DNA of 64,000 nt from Streptomyces sp. NBC_01296 (lineage in GTDB: Bacteria > Actinomycetota > Actinomycetes > Streptomycetales > Streptomycetaceae): NCBI RefSeq assembly GCF_035984415.1, contig NZ_CP130720.1, positions 1,984,001 through 2,048,000 of the forward strand, given 5' to 3'. Of this stretch, positions 51,015 through 58,710 are shown piece by piece. Every line of letters starts with the position of its first letter. Positions within the stretch are counted from its first letter, which is position 1. The position numbers and the translations under genes are program-made. The notes beneath the pieces were generated by a model, which worked only from the letters and a program-made list of their open reading frames with translations, did not search any database and had not been told where the DNA came from.

Positions 51015-51266
51015 TCAGGCGGGCACGTACGCGCAGCGCCGCAGCACCTCGTCCAGGGACAGTCCGAGCACCTCGGCCACGGCGGCCACGGTGAAGAACG
51101 CCGGGGTCGGCGCGCGGCCGGTCTCGATCTTGCGGAGCGTCTCGGCGGACAGCCCGGCGCTCGCCGCGACCTCGACCATGCTGCGGCCGCCGCGGGCCTC
51201 GCGCAGCAGTGCGCCCAGGCGCTCGCCGCGCTCGCGCTCTTCGGGGGTGAGAGGGGTGCGGACCAT
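51015..51266 (-). CDS. XRE-family helix-turn-helix regulator
   Basis: 83 aa, essentially one HTH domain: RLGALLREARGGRSMVEVAA, then SAGLSAETLRKIETGRAPTP and FFTVAAVAEVLGLSLDEVLR. It is divergent from the methionine aminopeptidase gene at 51345, and the short intergenic region between them is filled with inverted repeats. It therefore probably represses both itself and the aminopeptidase gene (inference). Confidence 0.92.
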   Translation of the reverse strand: MVRTPLTPEERERGERLGALLREARGGRSMVEVAASAGLSAETLRKIETGRAPTPAFFTVAAVAEVLGLSLDEVLRRCAYVPA

Positions 51267-51287
51267 GCCCGCATCCTACCCGCTCCC

Positions 51288-51343
51288 CCAATAACTATCC
51301 CGTGAAAGTTATACCGGGATAGATATACCGGTATAGTTATTGG
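51288..51343. promoter_or_regulatory. Overlapping inverted repeats between the XRE and map genes
   Basis: CCAATAACTAT (51288) pairs with ATAGTTATTGG (51333); CTATCCCG pairs with CGGGATAG inside; TATACCGGTATA near 51325 is itself palindromic. This AT-rich island stands out in the 72% GC background. TATAGT at 51332-51337 could be a -10 box 7 nt before the map ATG, so the operator would cover the promoter and the map mRNA could be leaderless. Confidence 0.78.
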
Positions 51344-51344
51344 C

Positions 51345-52112
51345 ATGGTGGAACTGAAGACGGAAGAGTCGATCGATGCAATGCGCGCCCCGGGCCGGGT
51401 CGTCGCCCGGGCCCTGGCCGCCGTACGGGAGGCCGCCCGGGTCGGGGTGTCCCTGCTGGACCTGGACCGGGTGGCCCGCGAGGTGCTGGCCGGGGCGGGC
51501 GCGAGCTCGCCGTTCCTCGGCTACCGGCCGGAGTTCGCGCCGGTGCCGTTCCCCGGCGTGATCTGCACCTCGGTCAACGACGCGATCGTGCACGGCATCC
51601 CCGACGGCTACCGGCTGCGCGACGGAGACCTCGTCAGCATCGACTGCGGGGCGAAGCTCGGGGGCTGGGTCGGGGACGCGGCGGTCAGCTTCACCGTCGG
51701 CCGGCCGCGCCCGGCCGACCTGCGGCTGATCGAGACCGCCGAGGCGGCCCTCGCGGCCGGCATCGCCGCCGCGCTGCCCGGCAACCGGATCGGGGACATC
51801 GCGTACGCCATCGGCTCGGTCTGCCGCTCCGCCGGCTACGGCGTCCCGGACGGGTTCGGCGGCCACGGCATCGGCCGCAGCATGCACGAGGACCCGGGCG
51901 TGCCCAACGAGGGCCGGCCGGGGCGCGGCATGAAGCTGCGCCCCGGCATGGTCCTCGCGATCGAGCCGATGCTGGTCGCCGGCGGTACGGACGACTACCG
52001 GTGCGACGGCGACGGCTGGACGCTGCGGACCGTCGACGGCAGCCGCGCCGCGCATGCGGAGCACACGGTCGCGATCACCGCCGACGGCCCGAGGATCCTC
52101 ACCGCCCTCTGA
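51345..52112 (+). CDS. map: Type I methionine aminopeptidase
   Basis: 255 aa. The dimetal ligands are all present: D100 and D111 (VSIDCGAK, GDAAVSF), H174 (GGHGIGRSMHEDP), E207 (LAIEPML) and E239 (AHAEHTV). H83 (DAIVHGIPDG) is the substrate-side histidine. It removes the initiator methionine. The N-terminus lacks the long extension of some actinobacterial paralogues. ATG at 51345 follows TATAGT by 7 nt with no ribosome-binding site, suggesting a leaderless mRNA. Being paired with a dedicated XRE regulator suggests a conditionally used second copy rather than the housekeeping one (inference). Confidence 0.95.
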   Translation: MVELKTEESIDAMRAPGRVVARALAAVREAARVGVSLLDLDRVAREVLAGAGASSPFLGYRPEFAPVPFPGVICTSVNDAIVHGIPDGYRLRDGDLVSIDCGAKLGGWVGDAAVSFTVGRPRPADLRLIETAEAALAAGIAAALPGNRIGDIAYAIGSVCRSAGYGVPDGFGGHGIGRSMHEDPGVPNEGRPGRGMKLRPGMVLAIEPMLVAGGTDDYRCDGDGWTLRTVDGSRAAHAEHTVAITADGPRILTAL

Positions 52113-52115
52113 GTC

Positions 52116-53930
52116 CTACGGCTTGCCGTGCGGGTGGACCACCATCGCCGAGCCCCCGCCCCGCCGGCTCGTCTCGGCCGCGGCCAGCCAGCGCCCGTCC
52201 GGGAGCCGCTGGACCCCGGTCGCCGCGCCGATCTCCGGGTTCTGCCGGAACCTCTGGCCCAGCGCCTCCAGTTCGGCGCGCAGCGGGCTGTTCCACAGGC
52301 CCGGCTCCAGCTCGGTGGTGGTCTGGTTGCGCTGGCTGGCGCGCGGCGCCGCGATGGCGTCGACCAGCGGCAGCCCCCGGTCCAGGTGGCCGATCAGGGT
52401 CTGCAGGACGGTGGTGATGATGGTGGCCCCGCCCGGGGAACCCACCGCGAGCACCGGACGCCCGTGCTCCAGCACGATGGTCGGGGACATGGACGAGCGC
52501 GGCCGCTTGCCGGGGCCGGGCAGGTTCGGGTCCGGGACCCCGGGGGCCGCCGGGGCGAACGAGAAGTCGGTCAGCTCATTGTTCAGCAGGAACCCGCGGC
52601 CCGGGACGGTGATCGCGCTGCCGCCGGTGGACTCGATCGTCAGCGTGTACGAGACGACGTTGCCCCAGCGGTCGGCGACCGTCAGGTGCGTGGTGTTCTC
52701 CCCTTCGTACGTGGTCGGGGCGGCCTGGCCGGAGCCGCCGCAGGCCACCGGGTGACGCGGGTCGCCGGGGGCCAGCGGGCTGGTCAGCGTCCGGTCCGGG
52801 GCGATCAGGCAGCCGCGCGAGTCGGCGAACCGCTGCGAGAGCAGCTCCCGCGTCGGCACGTTCTCGGCGGCCGGGTCGCCGACCCAGCGGCCGCGGTCGG
52901 CGAACGAGATCCGCGAGGCCTCGATGAACCGGTGCAGGTACTGGGTCTCGGACAGCTTCGAGAGGTCGGTGCGCTCGAGGATGTTGAGCGCCTCGCCGAC
53001 GGTGGTGCCGCCCGAGGACGAGGGCGCGATGCTGTACACGTCGAGGCCCCGGTAGCTCACCTGCGTCGGGGCCTGCCGCTTCGTCTCGTACGCGCGCAGG
53101 TCGCCAATGGTCAGATCGCCCGAGCGGACGATCCGGGTGGCGGCCGGGTCCACGGGGGGCTTGCGTACCGCCCGGACGATGTCCTCGGCGATCGGTCCCC
53201 GGTACAGCGCGCCCGTGCCCTTGCGGGCCAGTTCCGCGTACGTGGCCGCCAGGTCGGGGTTCTTGAAGGTGGAGCCGACCACCGGCAGGGCGCCGCCCGG
53301 CAGGAAGAGCTTCCTGGTGTCGGGGAAGTCCTTGAACCGGTCCTGGTTGAGCTCCGTCTGGGCCCGGAAGGTCGGGTCGACGGTGAACCCGTCGCGCGCC
53401 AGCTTCTCGGCGGGCTTCAGGAGTGGGCCGAGCGGCCGGGTGCCCCAGGCGTCGAGCGCGCTCTTCCAGGTGGCCGGGGTGCCGGGGACGCCGACGGAGC
53501 GGCCGCTGGTCTGGCCCTGCTCGAACGGGATGGGGACGCCGTTCTCCTGGAAGAGGCCGGCGGTGGCCGTGGCGGGCGCGGTCTCGCGGCCGTCGATGGT
53601 CTGCACCCGGCGGGACTTGGCGTCGTAGTAGACGAAGTATCCGCCTCCGCCGATGCCGGCCGAGTACGGCTCGGTCACCCCGAGCGCGGCCGCGGTCGCG
53701 ACGGCGGCGTCCACGGCGTTGCCGCCGGAGCGCAGGACCGCGATGCCGGCGGCGGAGGCGTCGGCGTCGACACTGGCGACGGCCCCGCCGTAGCCGGCGG
53801 CGACCGGGACCTTGGCGGGAGTGCCGCCCGCGGACGCCACCGCCTCGGACGGCGGGGCCGCCGCGCCGGTGGACACCAGCGCTCCGGCGAGGGCGACGAG
53901 CGCTAACTGACGTGTGGCGGAACGACGCAT
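52116..53930 (-). CDS. ggt: Gamma-glutamyltransferase, secreted
   Basis: 604 aa proenzyme. A signal peptide covers about the first 27 residues (RRSATRQLALVALAGALVST). The large-subunit motif is VLRSGGNAVDAAVATAAALG, then YSAGIGGGGYFVYYD. Autoprocessing Thr is T413 in ENTTHLTVADRWGNVVSYTL. The small-subunit GFLLNNELTDFSF, RPRSSMSPTIV and GSPGGATIITTVLQTL motifs follow. It transfers or hydrolyses gamma-glutamyl groups, for example of glutathione or gamma-glutamyl peptides, outside the cell. It ends 3 bp from the convergent map stop. Confidence 0.95.
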   Translation of the reverse strand: MRRSATRQLALVALAGALVSTGAAAPPSEAVASAGGTPAKVPVAAGYGGAVASVDADASAAGIAVLRSGGNAVDAAVATAAALGVTEPYSAGIGGGGYFVYYDAKSRRVQTIDGRETAPATATAGLFQENGVPIPFEQGQTSGRSVGVPGTPATWKSALDAWGTRPLGPLLKPAEKLARDGFTVDPTFRAQTELNQDRFKDFPDTRKLFLPGGALPVVGSTFKNPDLAATYAELARKGTGALYRGPIAEDIVRAVRKPPVDPAATRIVRSGDLTIGDLRAYETKRQAPTQVSYRGLDVYSIAPSSSGGTTVGEALNILERTDLSKLSETQYLHRFIEASRISFADRGRWVGDPAAENVPTRELLSQRFADSRGCLIAPDRTLTSPLAPGDPRHPVACGGSGQAAPTTYEGENTTHLTVADRWGNVVSYTLTIESTGGSAITVPGRGFLLNNELTDFSFAPAAPGVPDPNLPGPGKRPRSSMSPTIVLEHGRPVLAVGSPGGATIITTVLQTLIGHLDRGLPLVDAIAAPRASQRNQTTTELEPGLWNSPLRAELEALGQRFRQNPEIGAATGVQRLPDGRWLAAAETSRRGGGSAMVVHPHGKP

Positions 53931-53947
53931 CCGAACCTCCAGTCGAC

Positions 53948-53974
53948 GGCCTGTCGGACCCCACCGGACAGGCC
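53948..53974. promoter_or_regulatory. Inverted repeat in the ggt upstream region
   Basis: Perfect 8-bp arms GGCCTGTC/GACAGGCC with an 11-nt spacer, starting 18 bp upstream of the ggt ATG in the 114-bp divergent region. It could be an operator or an mRNA stem near the ribosome-binding site (GGAGG at -8). Confidence 0.5.
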
Positions 53975-54044
53975 TGAACTCGGCACTTTAACTTCACCGC
54001 ACCCCCCGCGTCAGGAAGACTCCGTGCGGGCTAGCATCCGGCCC

Positions 54045-54770
54045 ATGAACGAAGACGTGCGCAACATCGTGCTCGGGGTGGTGGCCACCGCCATCAGCGG
54101 CGGCTTCGGCTGGTTCACCCGGACCTATCTGTGGCGCCGTACGCTGCGCCGCAAGCAGGCCTTCTTCGGCCTGCCCACGGGTTCCGACTGCCTGTTCGTG
54201 GTCAACCGGCAGATGGGCGGCACCGAGGGGTCGGTGCACCGCAACGACGCCTTCGCGCTGCTGGAGATATCCGCCCTGATCAAGGACTGCGGGGCCAATC
54301 TCCAGATCGTCTCCCACGACTCCGTCCGCCAAGGCTTCGGCGAGCGCGCCGAGTTCTGCGTGGGCGGGCCGGTGTCCAATGCCCGGACGGCGGCGCACCT
54401 GGCCTCCATGCTGCCGGGCGTCCGGGTCGACCTGTCCACCGAGCCGGGTCCGGACCGCGGGGCGATCCGCGTCGGCGAGGAGACGTACCGCTGGGAGAAG
54501 GGTCAGATCGACCACGTGCTGCTGGCCCGGCTGACGACCGGGCCGGGAAGCCGGCCGGTGTTCCTGGTCTCCGGGCAGACCGCGATCAGCAACCAGGCGG
54601 GTGCCCGCTACCTGGCGCGCCACCACAAGGACTTGGCGCGCCGCTACCGCGGGGACTCCTTCTGCGTGGTGCTGAAGGTCCACAACTCCGATGCGTACGG
54701 TCCCGACGTGGTCGAGCTGCTGGCCGACGTCACCCGGCCGGCCCGGACACCCGCAGCGGCAGCCGCGTGA
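54045..54770 (+). CDS. Membrane-anchored protein of unknown function
   Basis: 241 aa from ATG at 54045. N-terminal membrane helix IVLGVVATAISGGFGWFT is followed by basic RTYLWRRTLRRKQ. The rest is soluble and alpha/beta-like: CLFVVNRQMGGTEGSVHRND, FALLEISALIKDCGANLQIV, SQTAISNQAGARYLARHHKD-type, FCVVLKVHNSDAYGPDVVEL. I recall similar actinobacterial proteins but no function. TAGCAT 7 nt before the ATG suggests a leaderless mRNA. The 3' end overlaps the convergent P450 gene by 41 bp. Confidence 0.8.
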   Translation: MNEDVRNIVLGVVATAISGGFGWFTRTYLWRRTLRRKQAFFGLPTGSDCLFVVNRQMGGTEGSVHRNDAFALLEISALIKDCGANLQIVSHDSVRQGFGERAEFCVGGPVSNARTAAHLASMLPGVRVDLSTEPGPDRGAIRVGEETYRWEKGQIDHVLLARLTTGPGSRPVFLVSGQTAISNQAGARYLARHHKDLARRYRGDSFCVVLKVHNSDAYGPDVVELLADVTRPARTPAAAAA

Positions 54771-56001
54771 TCCCGTTGATGAAGTTCGACACCAGCCGGC
54801 GCGGCGGGCCCGCGAGTTCCGGGGCCGGCATGGCCGCGCGCCACTCCTCGTAGAGCACGCGCAGCTGGAGCCGGGCGAAGTGCGCGCCGAGGCAGACGTG
54901 CGGGCCGTCCCCGAAGGAGACGTGCGCGTTGGGCGTCCGGCCGAGGTCGAGGCGCCCGGGGTCGGTGAAGACGCGCTCGTCGTGGTTGGCGGAGGCGTGG
55001 AAGACCACGACCTTGTCCCCGGCGCGGATCGGCTGCCCGCCCAGTTCGGTGTCGGCAGCGGCCGTGCGCCGGAAGCTGAGCACCGGCGGGTGGACGCGCA
55101 GCAGTTCCTCCACCGCGGTGTGCATCGGGGTCCGGCCCTCGGCGAGCAGCCGGTACGCGCCCGGGTCGCGGGCCAGGGCCAGCAGTCCGCCGGGGGCGGC
55201 GCTGCGCACGGTGTCATTGCCCGCGACGGTGAGCAGGAAGAAGAACATCTCCAGTTCGGCCGGATCCAGTCCGGCCTCGGCGAGCGCGGTCATGACGTCG
55301 TCGCCGGGGTGCGCGCGCTTGTGGGCGGCCAGTTCCCGGGCGTACGAGAACATCTCGCCGAGCAGCGCCGGGGAGCGCGGGTTGAGGGGCTTTCCGTCGG
55401 GCCCGATCAGGGGCGCGGGCGCGTCCTCGGGATCCTGGTAGCCGATGATCCGTACGGTCCATTCCAGCAGCAGGCCCCGGTCGGCGGCCGGGACGCCCAG
55501 CAGGTCGGTCAGGTTGAGCAGCGCGTACTCGTCGGTGACCGTACGGACCAGGTCGGCGGCGCCGCCCTCGGCCTTCGCGCGGGCGGTGGCGAGCAGGGTG
55601 CGGGCCCGTTCGCGGACCCGGCCGGCGAAGGCGTCGACGCGGGCGGGGGTGAAGGCGCGGGAGACCAGCCGGCGCAGCCGCCCGTGGTCGCCCGCGCTGC
55701 GGCGGGGGTCCTGGTTGAGCATGGTGCGCCGCAGGAACGGCAGGTCGGCCGGGTCGGGATCGCGGATCTGTGTCGCGCCGATCCAGGAGGAGTACGTGGC
55801 GTGGTCGCGCAGTACCCGGACCACGTCGGCGTGCCGGGTGACGGCCCAGAAGCCGGGGCCGGCGGGCCAGCCCTGGATCTGCGGCTCCGGCTGCCAGGCG
55901 ACCGGGTGCCGCTCGCGCAGCAGCCGGTAGCTCTCGTACGGGATCCCGGTGCCGTAGATCCGGGGGTCGAAGACGTCGGGCACGTACGCGGCGGGGTCCA
56001 T
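54730..56001 (-). CDS. Cytochrome P450
   Basis: 423 aa. The heme loop is HVSFGDGPHVCLGAHFARLQ with Cys370; the I-helix acid-Thr is in FLLTVAGNDTVRSAA; the ExxR is AVEELLRVHPPVLSFRRTAA. It is a class I bacterial P450 needing a ferredoxin, which is not encoded nearby. The sequence style (GNDT, steroid-like substrate loops) resembles CYP families acting on sterol side chains or terpenoids, but the substrate is not assignable. ATG at 56001; upstream frame extension is not coding. Confidence 0.95.
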   Translation of the reverse strand: MDPAAYVPDVFDPRIYGTGIPYESYRLLRERHPVAWQPEPQIQGWPAGPGFWAVTRHADVVRVLRDHATYSSWIGATQIRDPDPADLPFLRRTMLNQDPRRSAGDHGRLRRLVSRAFTPARVDAFAGRVRERARTLLATARAKAEGGAADLVRTVTDEYALLNLTDLLGVPAADRGLLLEWTVRIIGYQDPEDAPAPLIGPDGKPLNPRSPALLGEMFSYARELAAHKRAHPGDDVMTALAEAGLDPAELEMFFFLLTVAGNDTVRSAAPGGLLALARDPGAYRLLAEGRTPMHTAVEELLRVHPPVLSFRRTAAADTELGGQPIRAGDKVVVFHASANHDERVFTDPGRLDLGRTPNAHVSFGDGPHVCLGAHFARLQLRVLYEEWRAAMPAPELAGPPRRLVSNFINGITRLPLRVSGPAG

Positions 56002-56045
56002 GGGGCCACGGTGGCGGGGGGACCCGTCCCGCCGCAAGGGGACGA

Positions 56046-56552
56046 TCAGCTGCCGAGGTCGCAGCCGGCGGGGCCGAGCGAGGTGTCCGGTCCGCGCAGG
56101 ACCACCGCGTACCGCGGGTTGACGGAGGCTGCCGTGCACACGAGTTGACGGCGGGCCGTCTCGGACAGGCCGGCGACCGCGAACGGCAGCCGGACCTCCA
56201 GGGTCTCCCCGGACACGCTCGCCGACAGGCCGAAGGGGGGCTTCCTGTCGGCCGGGGCGGGCACCCGGGTCTCCAGGCCCGCGGCCTTCTCCCTGTCGAG
56301 GGGCCCGATGAGCAGCCGCATGAGGACGGACACCGGCGACTCCGCCGGCTGTTCCCTCTCGGGTACGGGGGCGAGCCGCCCGTCGGACCTCACGAAGTAC
56401 ACCGTCCCCTTGGTGTGGGCGTCGGGAAAGACCACCTTCGCGGCGTCTCCGCTCTCGATGACCCCCGTCGGCTTGATCCCGCATCCGGTGAGCGGCAGTC
56501 CGCCCAGCAGCAGGGCGGCGCCGGCGGCCGCGGCCGTCCGTACCCGGGTCAT
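56046..56552 (-). CDS. Lipoprotein of a two-component operon (GerMN-like)
   Basis: 168 aa with a lipobox GLPLTGCGIKP after a signal peptide. The mature part contains GTVYFVRSDGRLAPVPERE, VSVLMRLLIGPLDREKAAGL, TLEVRLPFAVAGLSETARRQ and LVCTAASVN, a GerMN-like fold. ATG at 56552 overlaps the kinase stop (ATGA). Lipoproteins next to actinobacterial sensor kinases can tune signal sensing, as known for the CseA lipoprotein of the CseBC system (established knowledge); a similar role here is inferred. Confidence 0.88.
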   Translation of the reverse strand: MTRVRTAAAAGAALLLGGLPLTGCGIKPTGVIESGDAAKVVFPDAHTKGTVYFVRSDGRLAPVPEREQPAESPVSVLMRLLIGPLDREKAAGLETRVPAPADRKPPFGLSASVSGETLEVRLPFAVAGLSETARRQLVCTAASVNPRYAVVLRGPDTSLGPAGCDLGS

Positions 56553-57991
56553 GCGTCGGCCTCCAGAGGCATGTCGACGGTGAACACCGCTCCCCCGGCG
56601 GGCCCGTTCGCGGCGCGCAGGGTACCGCCGTGCAGCCGGACGTTCTCCAGCGTGATGGCGAGGCCGAGGCCGCTGCCCGCGGAGCGGGTACGGGCGGCGT
56701 CGGCCTTGAAGAAGCGGTCGAAGATGTGCGGCAGCACCTCGGGGGCGATACCGGGCCCGCTGTCGGCGACTTCGATCAGCATCCGGTGGCCGCCGAGCCG
56801 TGGTTCGGTGCGCACGGTGACGCGGACGGGGGCGCCGCCGTGTCTGAGCGCGTTGCCGACGAGGTTGGCGAGGACCACGTCGAAGCGGCGCGGGTCGAGC
56901 CGGGCGCGGACCTGGCGCGGCAGGTCGGTGACCACCCGCTCGTCGTCCCAGCGGCGCAGCTCGATGGTCTTCTGCACGGCCTCGGCGATGTCCACGTCGT
57001 CGAGGTTGAGCTCGGCCGCGCGGGCGTCGAAGCGGGAGATCTCCATGAGGTCCTCGACGAGGACGGCGAGCTTGCCGGTCTCGGCGCTGACCAGCCGCAC
57101 GGCGGCGGCCGTGTCGGGATCGAGGCGCTCGGCGTCCTCGTCCAGGAGCTCGGTGACGGCGAGCATCCCCGACAGCGGGGTGCGCAGCTCGTGGGAGACG
57201 TCGGAGGCGAAGCGGCGGGCCCGGATCTCGGCGTCCCGCAGTTCGCTCACGGACTGTTCGAGGGCGCGGGCGGTCTCGTTGAAGGTGCGGGCGAGTCCGG
57301 CGAGCTCGTCGGCGCCGCGGACCTCGATGCGGGTGTCGAGGCGGCCGCGGCCGAGGTGCTGGGCGGCGCGGCGCATGTCCCTCACGGGGCGCAGTACGCT
57401 GCGCGCGGCGAGCAGGGCGGGGACGACGGCGATGGCCAGGCCGGGCACGGCGCCGCGCTTGGCGGCTTCGACCATGGCCTCGACCGTCTTGCCCTCGGTG
57501 GTCAGGCGCATCGTCGCGAAGATCACCAGGCCGGTGGGTTCCCGGGTCTCGTTGTGGACGAAGACGGCCGGCATGCCGACGGTGAGGTACGGGGTGCCGG
57601 AGGCGTCGGTCACCCGCTGGAAGGCGCCGTGCGGATGGGCCGTCACCTGGCGGCGGAGCTGCTCGGTCACCACGGTGGAGGTGGGCGCGGTGGTGCTGGA
57701 GGCCCGCAGGGTGCCGTACTCGGCGAAGATGTTCCACGGGTTCGGCTTGCCCCTCTTGGCCAGCTCGTTGACGATCCGCTGGAGCTGCGCCTGGTCCAGC
57801 GGCAGGTCGAGGGGCTGGCCGCCCACCAGGTCGCGCAGGGTGATGACCGCGGTGTCCTGGCTCTGTTTGAGGATCGCGGTGCGGGCCTGCTGGTAGGTCA
57901 GCGCGGCCGTGGTGACCGCGCTGATCGCGGCGACCAGCAGGAAGGCCGCGATCAGCCGGGTGCGCAGCCCGAGGGGGGCGATGCGCCTCAC
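56549..57991 (-). CDS. Sensor histidine kinase
   Basis: 480 aa from GTG at 57991 overlapping the regulator stop (GTGA). TM1 is LRTRLIAAFLLVAAISAVTT, an extracytoplasmic domain of about 120 residues follows, then TM2, a HAMP domain (VLRPVRDMRRAAQHLGRG) and the phosphoacceptor H in FASDVSHELRTPLSGM. N, G1 and G2 boxes are VLANLVGNALRHGG, IEVADSGPGI and SAGSGLGLAITLENVRLHGG. The signal is unknown; operon with a lipoprotein suggests an envelope stimulus. Confidence 0.95.
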   Translation of the reverse strand: MRRIAPLGLRTRLIAAFLLVAAISAVTTAALTYQQARTAILKQSQDTAVITLRDLVGGQPLDLPLDQAQLQRIVNELAKRGKPNPWNIFAEYGTLRASSTTAPTSTVVTEQLRRQVTAHPHGAFQRVTDASGTPYLTVGMPAVFVHNETREPTGLVIFATMRLTTEGKTVEAMVEAAKRGAVPGLAIAVVPALLAARSVLRPVRDMRRAAQHLGRGRLDTRIEVRGADELAGLARTFNETARALEQSVSELRDAEIRARRFASDVSHELRTPLSGMLAVTELLDEDAERLDPDTAAAVRLVSAETGKLAVLVEDLMEISRFDARAAELNLDDVDIAEAVQKTIELRRWDDERVVTDLPRQVRARLDPRRFDVVLANLVGNALRHGGAPVRVTVRTEPRLGGHRMLIEVADSGPGIAPEVLPHIFDRFFKADAARTRSAGSGLGLAITLENVRLHGGTLRAANGPAGGAVFTVDMPLEADA

Positions 57992-58671
57992 AGCGGGCCG
58001 AACCGGTAGCCGAAGCCGCGCACGGTCTGGATGTAGCGGGGGCTGCCGTCGGAGTCCTCGACCTTGGTGCGCAGGCGGCGTACGCAGGCGTCCACGAGCC
58101 GGGCGTCGGCGTGGTAGCTGTGGTCCCACACGTACTCGAGGAGCTGCTGGCGGGAGAAGACCTGCTCGGGCGAGGCGGACAGGTGCAGCAGGAGTTTGAT
58201 CTCGCTGGGGGCGAGGGGGAGGCGCTCGCCGTTCTTGGCCACGGTCAGCCCGGCGCGGTCGATGGCGAGCTCGCCGTGGAACTCGACCTCGGGACGGCTG
58301 CCCGAAGGGGCGCCGAGCCGGCGCAGCACGGCCTTGATGCGGGCCTCGATGACCTCGGTGCGGGCGGGTTTGACGATGTAGTCGTCGGCGCCGGCCTCGA
58401 GGCCGACGACTATGTCGAAGTCGTCGCCGCGGGCGGTCAGCATGATGATCGGGAGCTGGCTGGTCTCGCGGATGCGGCGGCAGACCTGCACGCCGTTCAT
58501 CCCGGGCAGCATGAGGTCGAGCAGCACCAGCTCCGGGAGGAAGCTCCCCATCAGCGCGAGGCCCGCCTCGCCGGTCTCGGCGGCGCTCACCTCGTGGCCG
58601 CGGCGGCGCAGGCCGAGGCCCACCCCTTCCCTGATGGAAGGGTCGTCCTCGATCAGCAGTACGCGTGGCAT
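57988..58671 (-). CDS. OmpR-type response regulator
   Basis: 227 aa. Receiver: VLLIEDDPSIREGVGLGLRR, phosphoacceptor Asp in ELVLLDLMLPGMNGVQVCRR, IIMLTARGDDFDIVVGLEAG and conserved Lys in DDYIVKPARTEVIEARIKAV. Winged helix: PLAPSEIKLLLHLSASPEQV, RLVDACVRRLRTKVED and YIQTVRGFGYRFGPL. Start taken at ATG 58671; a TTG five codons upstream is possible. It is first in an operon with the kinase and the lipoprotein. Confidence 0.95.
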   Translation of the reverse strand: MPRVLLIEDDPSIREGVGLGLRRRGHEVSAAETGEAGLALMGSFLPELVLLDLMLPGMNGVQVCRRIRETSQLPIIMLTARGDDFDIVVGLEAGADDYIVKPARTEVIEARIKAVLRRLGAPSGSRPEVEFHGELAIDRAGLTVAKNGERLPLAPSEIKLLLHLSASPEQVFSRQQLLEYVWDHSYHADARLVDACVRRLRTKVEDSDGSPRYIQTVRGFGYRFGPL

Positions 58672-58710
58672 CCGGTCATTGTCCAAGGTGAGTGGGGGCT
58701 TGCTCTCCTG

